Below the pieces are notes generated by a model, which did not search any database, was not told the DNA's origin, and saw only the letters and a list, made by a program, of their open reading frames with translations. Below are positions 10,803 to 21,704 of a stretch of DNA of 64,000 nt, in pieces. A program made the position numbers and the translations under genes. Source of the stretch: Rheum nobile (taxonomy: Eukaryota; Streptophyta; Magnoliopsida; Caryophyllales; Polygonaceae). The stretch covers positions 5,890,001 through 5,954,000 of the forward strand of contig WOAB01000093.1 of NCBI GenBank assembly GCA_027886185.1, read 5' to 3'. Each line of letters starts with the position of its first letter. Position 1 is the first letter of the stretch.

Positions 10803-11640
10803 AGGCACCAACAATATATGGTCCGCGAAGGCTGTGGACCCAAAGGACGCCAACGGGAACTCTGAAGCCAGGTATTCCGGGTAATGCTGATACGTGTAGT
10901 CCGCGTAGGGCTTCCGATACGATTCCCTCTGCGGAAAGTATCAAGGAGGCTCATGGGTGATCGAGACTTGATCAACTTGAAACTGCTCCCCATATCCTTC
11001 GCGAGGCTCTTCCGCGAGGTGAGGCTCCTGGGAAGCGCGTTCCGGTTGACGCTGCGGCGGTGCGGGTCCTTGCGGTGGGTGCTCTTGGCAGGCCCTCTGC
11101 CATTCTTGAAATTGGCGGAACTACTCCCACGAATCCTCGTTCAGGACCACCTCTCGCGGGTGATTCCTAGGCATTTGATGTTGAGACTGCATCTCCTCTT
11201 GAACTCCCACTGGTGGATCTTCACGTTCTATTGCCATCGCTGCTCGTTGTTAGTCGGACTTAGCTGCGCGAGGACCTCCCTATGGTCGGCGCCAGTGTTG
11301 AATTCTGGTTCAACGTACGTGAAGGCGCCAAGGATCAACACACCATTAGCCCAAATTTCTCTGAGATTTATATTTTTTCGGGGATGTCCTCTGTAACCTC
11401 CCGGCTACTGGCTTCGCGTGGGACTAGATCTTTGATCGCTGGCTTTGCTCCTAGTACTGGTACTCCTATCTTTCACCTCACTCTGGGCTGGATTTTTTGC
11501 TTCATATTCCGATCGTGATCCAAATGCTCTTCCTCCACTCTCGCCTCTAGATCGTTGGTCTCTTCCCATGTGTTTCTCCTGCTCCTTTGGACGTCGGATT
11601 CACCTGAAAACGCCCGGGAGATGGATTCCCTGGGAGCGGG
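10803..11640 (-). pseudogene. Tat-type gag, N-terminal part, broken
   Basis: Minus-strand reading gives gag-like fragments broken by stops and frame changes, for example FADHILLVP just before the junction at 10803 and, further upstream, Arg/Ser/Glu-rich sequence such as EEEHLDHDRN. The match to Tat gag is by position (between leader and the gag core at 5935) and by residue style, not by a clean domain. Plus-strand open frames here are shadows. Confidence 0.45.
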
Positions 11641-11814
11641 CTCTTTGACGCTCAAGTCAGTAGGGAGTTCACGAACAAGGAAGAAGAAACAAGAAAACAG
11701 TGAAGAATGAAGGAAACTGGGCTGGTTTTTCTCTCGATCTCGCTCGAATCTCTCTGGTTTTTTGCTTTGTTGCTTGGAGAAGAAGAAGAAAAGTGAGCTG
11801 CCAATTGAGTGCTC
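11641..11814 (-). other. Tat element leader, left part
   Basis: Minus strand: purine-rich leader with CTACTGACTTGAGCGTCAAA near 11650, a motif style seen in Tat-type 5' regions. It continues at 20715 beyond element A. No primer-binding site matching the usual Tat tRNA site was seen. Confidence 0.45.
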
Positions 11815-14439
11815 TGTAATACCCCTTAATTTTAGTAAGGGTATTTGGGTAATTTTCCCAACCTTCGTTCAAAATAATTATTTCGCTTCCAATGGAGTTC
11901 GGATTTTCCGTAACATCCATGATATCCGAAATAATTCCTTGAGTGGTATAAAATACATTCGATGTATTTTCGGAAATTAGAATATTTGTTTGGATACAAA
12001 CATATAATTTCCGGGGTTTAAAACTCATACCAAATTTTTCCCCCACAAATTGTGTGGCCATAAAATTTGCACGTAGCTCGCCTCTCCCGCATACGTGTCC
12101 CCCTGTGCGGCATAAAATTTGCACGTAGCTCGCCTCTCCCGTATACGTGTCCCCTGTGCATCTCTTGAGTTGGATAGTCCGGGATGTTACACGTCTTCTT
12201 CCATGGGGCTTCAAATAAAGCTGGATCAGAAGGAAACTGGGCACCCCATCAACTCACTCGTCTTCCTCTGTTCTTTTATCGTCTCGGCTGCTCTCCCCGG
12301 CATCTCTCCCGTCGGTGACCCAATACGGAGCCGCTGTTCATGAGCACGTGAGCCGAGCCACTGTGGCTGCGTTCTGCTGTCGCCACGAGCTACTGGTGCG
12401 AGGGTGGCACGTCGCTGCTATTGTCCAAAACCGAGAGCTGCCGCTGGAGGTCGGAGCCACTGCCGCCGCCTCTATCTCCCGGCGATGAGCGCTCCATCCC
12501 AGCGAAGACAACCCCGGCGAGCCGTTGTGCGTGCCGCTGTTGCTGCGGTGGCTTCCCTCCCGGCGACGAGGCGGCGGAAGCACCAGCGAAGCAACCCCTG
12601 CCGATTGTGTTGTTGAGGCGGAGCTCCCCTCTGTTATTGTTGTTTCAATTCGGAGGTTGAAGACAAGTGGGGCCCCCTCCTTCGTTTAGTTGTTGTTGGG
12701 CCGAGTTATCCCAATTAGGCATCCAGTCCAATTTTAACCAGAGATCGATCGAGCGGTATACTTTCGATTTCCTTTTATCTGTATCTGTCTTTAGGAAAAT
12801 TCAATCAATATTCTTATGATTTAAAATCATAAGAATTTATTGAATTTAATTCATTAAGTTCGTCCAGGCAAATTAATTGATAATTAATTTGTTTGTTAGT
12901 TAGAACGTGATTCGCTGGATCGCGTGTGGACTCGTAATCCGTTGGAGCTATCTGAAGCTTAGGCCATATCCTCGGAAAGGATATAATCAGTACTCATCTC
13001 GTCTAGATCCATCACTGAATCTACTCCAGGCAAGTGGCGGTTCGCTCTTGCTCATCATTCCATATTTCCATTAATTATCAATGGTTTGATTGTTAATTAA
13101 TTTGGAATGATTTACTGTTTTGTTGGAACAGTTTTGATAAATGATATGGATTAAAATATGATATTATAATTGGTTGTATTTCTGTTAGAACAACGCTATT
13201 ATAGATATATATTTTATGAGGATTGCCAGGAGGGCAACAATGTGAAAAGAATATGATATTATAATAGGTCGTATATCTACTAGAACAACGCTATTATAGA
13301 TATATTATTTATGATATTAGCCTGGAGGGCTTTGATATGATTATTACTGTGTTGAACTGTTTAGTTAGCACGAGTATTCGTAGGGACGATGGGCTCTATG
13401 TGAGGTCCAGTCGTTTCTTGATAATTATTGGTAAAAGGGCAGTGGATACCCTGACACCAACGGACGTGGATCGGATGTGGATACAGACGATGGGCTCTAT
13501 GTGAGGTCCAGTCGTTCTTGATCGTGTTGTGGATATCTAAAAGCTTATAACATGATGTGGTTTGTTTTGGAATCAAATAAGATAAGTGTCGATGAGTATG
13601 CACATGATTAATATACCATTGACGAGTAGTGCAGCTAGGCAATAGTGCAGCTAGGAAATTCATCCTGACTTTGATCAGAGTATGTTCTCTTTCCAATCTG
13701 GATTCGCTTTATGCGGTGAGGTTGGTTGTGAACCGAAACATCTCGTCAGATTTTGAACGCTTGTATGTGAAACTATAATGTTCCCCAACATTTGTCATGT
13801 TTCCGATAAGGCTCATTTCGTTGGAGTCTTCTTTTGGGATTGATTGTTGTAAGACTCGGTCTTCCAGAATCTTCTCTTCATCTTCTCTTTTCATATATTC
13901 TAGTAGGAGTATGGTGGTTGACTATCGTCATCGGTTTTGATTCGAGAAGCGATGAGTCTAACCTAATACGACTACTTCGAACCACTCTGCTTTGTACCCT
14001 TGCATAGTCTTTCATTAGACTAACCAACCGAAATTATTCTCTGCATGGTTGGCTGGTGTCATCCGTTTTGATTCGGCACATCAGGTAAATTGCAGATGCA
14101 GGAAGGCTAGAATGACTATGAAGACAACGGTGGTTTTTGGATGTTTTAATGATTTTAATCAGGTTGAGATCCTTGGGAGATGATCATTGTGATCAAGACC
14201 CTTTTGTAAGATTTTGAAAGACTTCCGCTGTATTTCAATTATTCTGAGTTTAATCCTTTTTCAGAATTGGGATGTAATTCCGGAACTTATGTTTTCAATG
14301 AAAATTATGATGATTTTGTATCATAATTGTTCTTTAGGATTTGTGTTTCAATGGTAAAGCCTGGGGTGGCTTCGGTATGGAAACCGAGGTCACTGGCGGT
14401 AATACCTTTCCAAATGGGTTAAAATTTGGGGGTGTTACA
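11815..14439 (+). repeat. 5' LTR of element A
   Basis: 2625 bp, about 150 bp longer than its sister. The extra length comes from a tandem duplication of about 56 bp (12057-12112 and 12113-12168, with GCACGTAGCTCGCCTCTCCC) and an extra ~67-bp stretch near 12199-12270 bounded by CGTCTTC. Contains the conserved blocks: AAGTGGCGGTTCGCTCTTGC near 13030, hairpins near 13161-13208 and 13260-13298, GTTAGCACGAGTATTCGTAG near 13363, TTCATTAGACTAACCAACCG near 14014 and GCATGGTTGGCTGGTGTCAT near 14044. Confidence 0.9.
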
Positions 14440-14443
14440 GATT

Positions 14444-14456
14444 TGGTATCAGAGCC
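14444..14456 (+). promoter_or_regulatory. Primer-binding site (initiator tRNA-Met) of element A
   Basis: TGGTATCAGAGCC, four bases after the LTR end. It is the standard plant sequence complementary to the 3' end of initiator tRNA-Met, where minus-strand DNA synthesis would start. Confidence 0.9.
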
Positions 14457-15175
14457 GAAAGTTTTTAAAACGGGTTTGGAATTTCATAAACCATTTACTC
14501 GTTTTAAATTGAAAAATGTTTTCAAAGGCTCTGAATTTTCAAAATGAAAAGAATTTGAAATATCACCGTTCATAGTCGTGCCTTCTTTAGTCCGATATGA
14601 GAGGTATGGGAGTTACCTCTATATCTAGAAAGACTGATTTCTTCTTGTTGTTGTAAGACATAGGTATTTGTCTATTCTTTTGAAAGGACTCGGAAGGTGG
14701 TGAGATGATTCTATCATCTCTAGTAAGGTTAGATTTCCCTGTTTCTCATAGATATTTTGAGGTTGGAAGACCTAGTAGTTCCCTCGAAGGTATCAAGTAT
14801 GTGCTTCCTGGTAGTACTAATATCCTAGTGTTGTAATCTCCGAGTAATTTAGTGTGAACGCTCGGGAGATTAGTATAGACGAATCTTGTGCTCTATGTTC
14901 ATAATTCATCTATAGAATATCCAAGTTGATCTATTCTAAGTGATTTTATTACATTAATATATGGGATAATTAAGGAATCACTCTTAGGAGTTTTGATGTC
15001 TAAGTATGATGTCATAGTCGTTGACATTCATTGTTGAGAAAACGAATACGAAGGATTAATGCTCGATGCAGTCGGGATTTGCCTCCGTATGAGAATTTGT
15101 GGGATGAACCTAGGGTAGAGCTCGCTGAGCCGTTAAGGTAGGCCAACGGGATATTGTAATAACGATGTTTAAATG

Positions 15176-15459
15176 GAAGCGATTTCCAAGGGAACTCTAA
15201 GGAAAATCCCGAGGAAAATCCTAAGGAAGATCCTCAAGGAGAGGAAAATCCTAGGGGAGGTCCCGAGGAAAATCCTCAGAAGAAGGAAGATCCGGAGGAA
15301 GATCCTCGAGAGGAAGAAGATCCTGCGGAAGATCCTTAGGAAGAGGAAGATCCAGAGGAAAACCCTGAGGAAGATCCTCGAGAGGGGGAAGATCCGAGGG
15401 AAGATCCAGAGGGAACTCCCGATGAGGACCCGGAGGAAGACCTCGTAAGGCAAGGCTAG
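15176..15459 (+). pseudogene. Acidic (E/D/N)P-repeat relic in element A
   Basis: One plus-strand frame reads about 90 codons made of GAA-GAT-CCT-like units, that is repeated EENP, EDP and EEDP motifs, ending DEDPEEDLVRQG at a stop near 15459, with one internal stop. The other frames give K/R-rich shadows of the same triplet repeat. I infer a remnant of an acidic low-complexity segment of a retroelement protein. Nothing upstream or downstream is recognisable, so no function is assigned. Confidence 0.4.
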
Positions 15460-16623
15460 AAGAGTCTGATGCCTAAAGTGTTCATTTATGAGTATCTTTT
15501 AGGAAATAAGGATATTGGGAGAAGTTATGGAAAGATTTGCTTCTTCTTGAGACATCATATTCCTAGCGTTTGGAGGTATAGGTTATGTGGAGTTGATGAG
15601 ATTAAGAGTTATACCTCATTGGTGTACTTGAGATTTTTTGTTCTATTAGAAGTATATAGAGGTGGACTAGTGCAAAATCCGGAATGCCTAGTGGTGGAAT
15701 CATGCTATAGGTATTAGTGTGGATAAAGTGTTGTGAAGGAATAAGTTGATTAAGGGAATAGTTCAACAGGAACCCGTTTCCCCTATTGCGATCTTGAGTA
15801 AGACTGTGAAATCCGGAGTTATGATGGTCGGGTTTATAAGTAAGTATGACCCATGTAGGACCAATGGTTAAAGCTTTTGGAAAAGCCAAGTGTACGAAAT
15901 CATAGGTATCCTTTAAAGAGATCTATTTGAGATTCGTTTGAGGTAACATAAGGAAATGATGCAATTACGTCCTGGATGGATAGTAGATTGTGTGAGGAAT
16001 ATAAGGATTTTAAATTAGAAATAAGTCATTTAAGACAGTACGAGTCGTTGGACTCGATAAGTGGAATTTCCAGAGGATGAAGAGTTATGACTCTTGGGAA
16101 TTGTCTAAGATTGACATCTTGTGAGTATGTCATCTATAAGGCTTATGGTATCACTCTCTTGGAGGAGATAGGAGTAATATCTTATGTGATATGTTTCGAG
16201 GAACGTAGGAATAAGATATTATGGTTGTTCTTGAATCTTAAAGGAGTTAAGTTAGAAATTGTTTAAAGAGATGTGTTAAATTATTCTTGTAAGGATTTTA
16301 AGTTAGAGATGGCGTAAGGTCAGTCTTACTTTGAGATAAATAATGGAATTGTGTAAAGTACCATTAAGGGAATTAAGAAAGTTAAGGAATCTTGAAGGTT
16401 CAAGTTATAAAGTGATTAAAGGAATAAGTTAAGTCATTACCGAAAGGATCCCAAGTTGCAATTTGGTATAAGGGCCAAAATCGATAATAATGAGTAATGG
16501 AATTGTGGGAGATATCTTTAAGGAATTAAGGAAGTTATGATTTGAGGTTACTAAGATTTAATATCTGAGTTATAAGAAGTTAATGTGTAAACCTTGGGTT
16601 TGTCTATAAGGAGATTGGAGGAG
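15460..16623 (+). other. Non-coding internal DNA of element A, left of the nested LTR
   Basis: No domain recognised. Purine-rich sequence with many AAGGATTTTAAGTTAGA-like phrases suggests decayed internal repeats or decayed pol sequence. Resumes at 17995-18229. Confidence 0.5.
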
Positions 16624-17989
16624 TGACGGGGCTAAAGATGCGCAATGCAAATATCGTTGATTAGCCTTATCAAAGTAAAAAGTCCTAACAGACCTACTAA
16701 ACAGATGTATAGTAAGAAAGCAAGGGTCGAACCCACAGGGAAGGTCTGATGCAGTATGCAATTGTGAATGACAAGTAACAAACAGGGGGGTTTAGTTATC
16801 ACGAGAAAGCAAAGCAAGTAAAGCAAACAAGTTTGGTTGAGTTGAGAAAATATAATGGGAAAGTAGTCCTACTAGAGCGAGATCCACAATACAGAGATAT
16901 AATTTGATCACAGAAATCTATGTAATCCAAGTTCTTTTACTATCCTTATAGTTGTTCCCACCCTGATCTTAAGTACTATCGATTCTCATAGTTGTCGATA
17001 GACTTATCACTATGTCACTGGTAAAGTACCTCCGATTCTCACAATTGTCGGTATACTTTACCACTGACGCATCAATAGCAATGCACACAAGGATATAGGA
17101 TACATGCAAATAGAAAGACGTATTAATACTCGCATGCAACTGACTCTCACTCACAATTGTACGCTCGGAACCCCTATACGCACAATTGTGTATGCCACTA
17201 GATATGCACTCGGAACCCCTATATGCAATCCTAGCAATTGATAAAAAGTATTCAACCTAGTTGATCAGGCTAAGAAGAACAACAAGAAATCAATATTCAA
17301 TATAACCAAGAGAATCAAACCAACATTTATAAGGATAAGAACAAGGAATAGAAATCTCACAAACACATCAACTGTATTGCTTCAATTGTCTAGTAGAACA
17401 GAGGGAAGTTAGTTCTCCATTCAAACGAGAATGAAAACTAAGGGAAATAACGTCTGAAATAAAGCAGTAACGAGTTGTGTTCTAAGTGTGTCCCTCTTAA
17501 CCTAGAAAGAGGGCTTAAATAGTCTTCAGAAAACTAGGTTAAACTAATGAAAATAATAAAGGAAACAAAACAATAAAATAACAAAATCTGAAAACAATAA
17601 AAGGAAATAAAAGTCTTCATACGCGCGGCACTTAACACGGCCACCGCGGGGCGGTGAGATCCACCGCGGGGCGTCAAGCTTTCCACCGCGGGGCTTCATT
17701 CTTCTCTGAGAGTCACCGTCGGGCCGCAGTGACTCTGGCGCGGGGCGGTGAGCTAGCTCACTCTCTTCTTCTGATGTTCTTCATTACTACCCAGTGTTGG
17801 TAGTCTTCTCCATGCATGCTCCAGCAGCTCCATCTTCATCCTCATGTCTCCATCTAAGCTGTAAATTCAGGAATATCTTCACTTCTCTCCATAACTTCTG
17901 GATCACAGACTTAGCCTAAAAAACACTCATAAATTCCTCCAAATCATGCTAATAATTGTTAGTAAAAGTGTATGAAATAACACCTATCA
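16624..17989 (-). mobile_element. Athila-like solo LTR nested in element A
   Basis: 1366 bp with a perfect 5-bp target-site duplication AGGAG at 16619-16623 and 17990-17994. Same family as the LTR at 2245-3630. On the minus strand it starts TGATAGGTGTTATTTCATAC and ends AGCCCCGTCA. No internal region, so it is the product of recombination between two LTRs. GC-rich cassettes start at 17644, 17664 and 17685. Confidence 0.9.
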
Positions 17990-18229
17990 AGGAGAAATGT
18001 GTGTTCTCCTATTAAAGGTGTAGTAATATCGTAATGATGGTTGTGGAAGACCATTATTCTAAGGTAGACATAATCTTGTGGAGGTAGTAAGAGTTGTTAC
18101 CTGGTATGTTATATGGAGATAAGGTTGTATAATGATGTTATGATTAAGGATATTAAGTTCAGGTAGTAAGATTGGTAGAGAGACCATTTCCTCGTTAGTA
18201 ATGCAAGTTTCGGGGTCGAAACTTTTCTT

Positions 18230-18242
18230 AAGGGGGTAGTAA
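18230..18242 (+). promoter_or_regulatory. Polypurine tract of element A
   Basis: AAGGGGGTAGTAA directly before the 3' LTR; the same sequence precedes the 3' LTR of element B at 27601-27613. It would prime plus-strand DNA synthesis. Confidence 0.85.
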
Positions 18243-20714
18243 TGTAATACCCCTTAATTTTAGTAAGGGTATTTGGGTAATTTTCCCAACCTTCGTTCAA
18301 AATAATTATTTCGCTTCCAGTGGAGTTCGGATTTTCCGTAACATCCATGATATCCGAAATAATTCCTTGAGTGGTATAAAATACATTCGATGTATTTTCG
18401 GAAATTAGAATATTTGTTTGGATACAAACATATAATTTCCGGGGTTTAAAACCCATACCAAATTTTTTCCCCACAAATTGTGTGGCCATAAAATTTGCAC
18501 GTAGCTCGCCTCTCCCGTATACGTGTCCCCTGTGCATCTCTTGAGTTGGATAGTCCGGGATGTTACACGTCTTCCTCTGTTCTTTTATCGTCTCGGCTGC
18601 TCTCCCTAGCGTCTCTCCCGCCGGTGACCCAATACGGAGCCGCTGTTCATGAGCTACGTGAGCCGAGCCACTGTGGTTGCGTTCTGCTGTCGCCACAAGC
18701 TGCTGGTGCGAGGGTGGCACGTCGCTGCTATTGTCCAAAACCGAGAGCTGCCGCTGGAGGTCGGAGCCATTGCCGCCGCTGCTATCTCCCGGCGACGAGC
18801 GCTCCATCCCAGCGAAGACAACCCCGGCGAGCCGTTGTGCGTGCCGATGTTGCTGCGGCGACGAGGCGGCGGAAGCATCAGCGAAGCAACCCCTGCTGAT
18901 CGTGTTGTTGAGGCGGAGCTCCCCTCTGTTATTGTTGTTTCAATTCGGAGGTTAAAGACAAGTGGGGCCCCCTCCTTTGTTTAGTTGTTGTTGGGTCGAG
19001 TTAGCCCAATTAGGCATCCAGTCCAATTTTAACCAGAGATAGATCGAGCGGTATACTTTCGATTTCCTTTTATCCGTATCTGTCTTTAGAAAAATTCAAT
19101 CAATATTCTTATGATTTAAAATCATAAGAATTTATTGAATTTTATTCCTTAAGTTCGTCCGGGCAAATTAATTGATAATTAATTTGTTTGTTAGTTAGAA
19201 CGTGATTCGCTGGATCGCGTGTGGACTCGTAATCCGTTGGAGCTATCTTAAGCTTAGGCCATATCCTCGGAAAGGATATAATCAGTAGTCATCTCGTCTA
19301 GATTCATCACTGAATCTACTCCAGGCAAGTGGCGGTTCGCTCTTGCTCATCATTCCATATTTCCATTAATTATCAATGGTTTGATTGTTAATTAATTTGG
19401 AATGATTTACTGTTTTGTTGGGAACAGTTTTGATAAATTATATGGATTAAAATATGATATTATAATAGGTTGTATATCTGTTAGAACAACGCTATTATAG
19501 ATATATATTTTATGAGGATTGCCAGGAGGGCAACAATATGAAAAGAATATGATATTATAATAGGTTGTATATCTGCTAGAACAACGCTATTATAGATATA
19601 TTATTTATGATATTAGCCTGGAGGGCTTTGATATGATTATTACTGTGTTGAACTGTTTAGTTAGCACGAGTATTCGTAGGGACGATGGGCTCTATGTGAG
19701 GTCCAGTCATTTCTTGATAATTATTGGTAAAAGGGCAGTGGAGACCCTGACACCAACGGACATGGATCGGATGTGGATACAGACGATGGGCTCTATGTGA
19801 GGTCCAGTCGTTCTTGATCGTGTTGTGGATATCTAAAAGCTTATAACGTGATGTGGTTTGTTTTGGAATCAAATAAGATAAGTGCCGATGAGTATGCACA
19901 TGATTAATATACCCTTGACGAGTAGTGCAGCTAGGAAACTCGTCCTGACTTTGATCAGAGTACGTTCTCTTTCCAATCTGGATTCGCTTTATGCGGTGAG
20001 GTTGGTTGTGAACCAAAACATCTCGTCAGATTTTGAACGCTTGTATATGAAACTATAACGTTCCCCAACATTTGTCATGTTTCCGATAAGGCTCATTTCG
20101 TTGGAGTCTTCTTTTGGGATTGATTGCTATAAGACTCGATCTTCCAGAATCTTCTCTTGATCATGTCTTTTCATATATTCTAGGAGTATGGTGGTTGACT
20201 ATCGTCATCGGTTTTGATTCGAGAAGTGATGAGTCTAACCTAATACGACTACTTCGAACCACTCTGCTTTGTACCCTTGCATAGTCTTTCATTAGACTAA
20301 CCAACCGAAATTGTTCTCTGCATGGTTGGCTGGTGTCATCCGTTTGATTCGGCACATCAGGTAAATTGCAGATGCAGGAAGGCTAGAACGACTATGAAGA
20401 CAACGGTGGTTTTTGGATGTTTTAATGATTTTAATCAGGTTGAGATCCTTGGGAGATGATCATTGTGATCAAGACCCTTTTGTAAGATTTTGAAAGACTT
20501 TCGCTGTATTTCAATTATTCTGAGTTTAATCCTTTTCAGAATTGGGATGTAATTCCGGAACTTATGTTTTCAATGAAAATTATGATGATTTTGTATCATA
20601 ATTGTTCTTTAGGATTTGTGTTTCAATGGTAAAGCCTGGAGTGGCTTCGGTATGGAAACCGAGGTCACTGGCGGTAATACCTTTCCAAATGGGTTAAAAT
20701 TTGGGGGTGTTACA
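18243..20714 (+). repeat. 3' LTR of element A
   Basis: 2472 bp, collinear with 11815-14439 and highly similar by eye. Hairpins at 19461-19499 and 19556-19594. A 28-bp sequence (GACGATGGGCTCTATGTGAG...) occurs twice, near 19681 and 19782, as it does in the sister LTR near 13386 and 13487. Confidence 0.92.
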
Positions 20715-20969
20715 TGCTCAAGATCTCTTTCTCTCTCATCGAACCAAATTGCCCAAAAAAGATCTCCTTCTCTCTCCAAATGGGGAGGTATTTATAGAAG
20801 TGATCCTCTCTTTCTCTAGCTGCCAAGTGTCCCACTCCACTGATGGGATTTTCCTAACCTCTTTGTGGGCTTTCCTTCCACTTACCGCCACCCACAATTA
20901 TGGCCAAGTCTAGGTGTTTGTAGTTGGTTTTTCGCGGGCATGATGCTCGTTCAAAATATGACCCCCACA
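20715..20969 (-). repeat. Tat-type LTR, 5' part, with TATA box
   Basis: Minus strand: starts TGTGGGGGTCATATTTTG at 20969, has CTATAAATA at 20788-20796 as a likely core promoter, then a GA-rich leader that continues beyond element A at 11814. The TSD cannot be checked because the other end of this element is missing. Confidence 0.5.
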
Positions 20970-21704
20970 TCATCTACCGTAGTTTACTTGGTTTCTTTTT
21001 TGGTATAATTACTTACTAGTGCGATATCCATGTCATACACGGTTGTTTGGAACTCATGTATTTATGTATGTATAATCAAAATCACCTCTAAATGACGGTA
21101 AAATATGAGTGATTATTTACAACATTATAACTTTTTTTCATATTTTACTTGCATGAACTTTTTTAAGCTAAAGTTTAGAAAGTGAAATTGATTAGGATTT
21201 AATAAAGATAATTATTGACAAATTAGTGAAGAAAATCTAAAACAATAAAAAAAAAATGGGAACATGCATGAAGAATTGACCCTCCTAAGTGTACTTTAAC
21301 CTAGTAATGCAAATATACATATGTATAGGGTGCCATAAGAAAATAAATTGACCCTCCTAAGTGTACTTTAATATAGTAATGCAAATATACATATGTATAG
21401 GGTGCCATAAGAAAATGTGAAAATAAATTAAATCTTAGTTTTCATATTGATATTCTGTTAAGTTAAGATCTTAGTAAGAGAGCATTTACTAAACATATAT
21501 TTACGAATCAGAGTGATATATAGCTTCTAAACAATAGAAACAAAATTCTAAAAAAATAAAGAAAACAAATCATATATCAAATAATATAATATCTTGTTCA
21601 AAACAAATTCAGGAACCACATTTTTAAAAATAAAATACATAATTATATAAGATTTTTGTTTATAAACTAATTAAACATTATTAAGTGTATAAATAGGTTG
21701 TTCT
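20970..21704. other. AT-rich intergenic DNA
   Basis: No gene or element recognised apart from the 72-bp tandem duplication listed separately. Confidence 0.6.
21276..21418. repeat. 72-bp tandem duplication
   Basis: Two near-identical units starting TTGACCCTCCTAAGTGTACT at 21276 and 21348, each containing ATACATATGTATAGGGTGCC. They differ by about two bases (ACCTAG versus ATATAG), so the duplication is fairly recent. Confidence 0.9.

Larger units (their letters stand above)
11815..20714 (+). mobile_element. Large-LTR retrotransposon A, complete but non-coding
   Basis: Direct 5-bp target-site duplication TGCTC at 11810-11814 and 20715-20719. LTRs 11815-14439 and 18243-20714 with TGTAATACCCC...GGGGGTGTTACA ends. 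Primer-binding site for initiator tRNA-Met at 14444-14456; polypurine tract AAGGGGGTAGTAA at 18230-18242. Internal DNA is 3.8 kb, of which 1.37 kb is the nested solo LTR at 16624-17989. No gag, protease, reverse transcriptase or integrase is recognisable apart from a degenerate acidic repeat (15176-15459). It must have been mobilised in trans. The LTR family is related to B, C and D in this window. Confidence 0.92.
4265..20969 (-). mobile_element. Tat-type Ty3 retrotransposon fragment, split by nested insertions
   Basis: On the minus strand the order is LTR start near 20969 (TGTGGGGGTCATATTTTG), TATA-like box at 20789-20796, transcribed leader running from 20715 across element A into 11814-11641, gag (11640-10803, then 5935-5066), protease (5065-4265). 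The LTR/leader is interrupted by element A (11815-20714; TSD TGCTC proves one continuous target) and gag is interrupted by the element at 5936-10802. Reverse transcriptase, RNase H and integrase are absent. The left end is lost at 4264. No convincing tRNA primer site was found after the leader. The lineage is inferred from the protease sequence. Confidence 0.65.

Noticed and set aside
12338..12660. GC-rich overlapping frames in the LTRs of element A (also 18495-18984) as a gene
   Set aside because: Same sequence in both LTRs, several overlapping frames on both strands, no recognisable domain, and the sister copies differ by indels.
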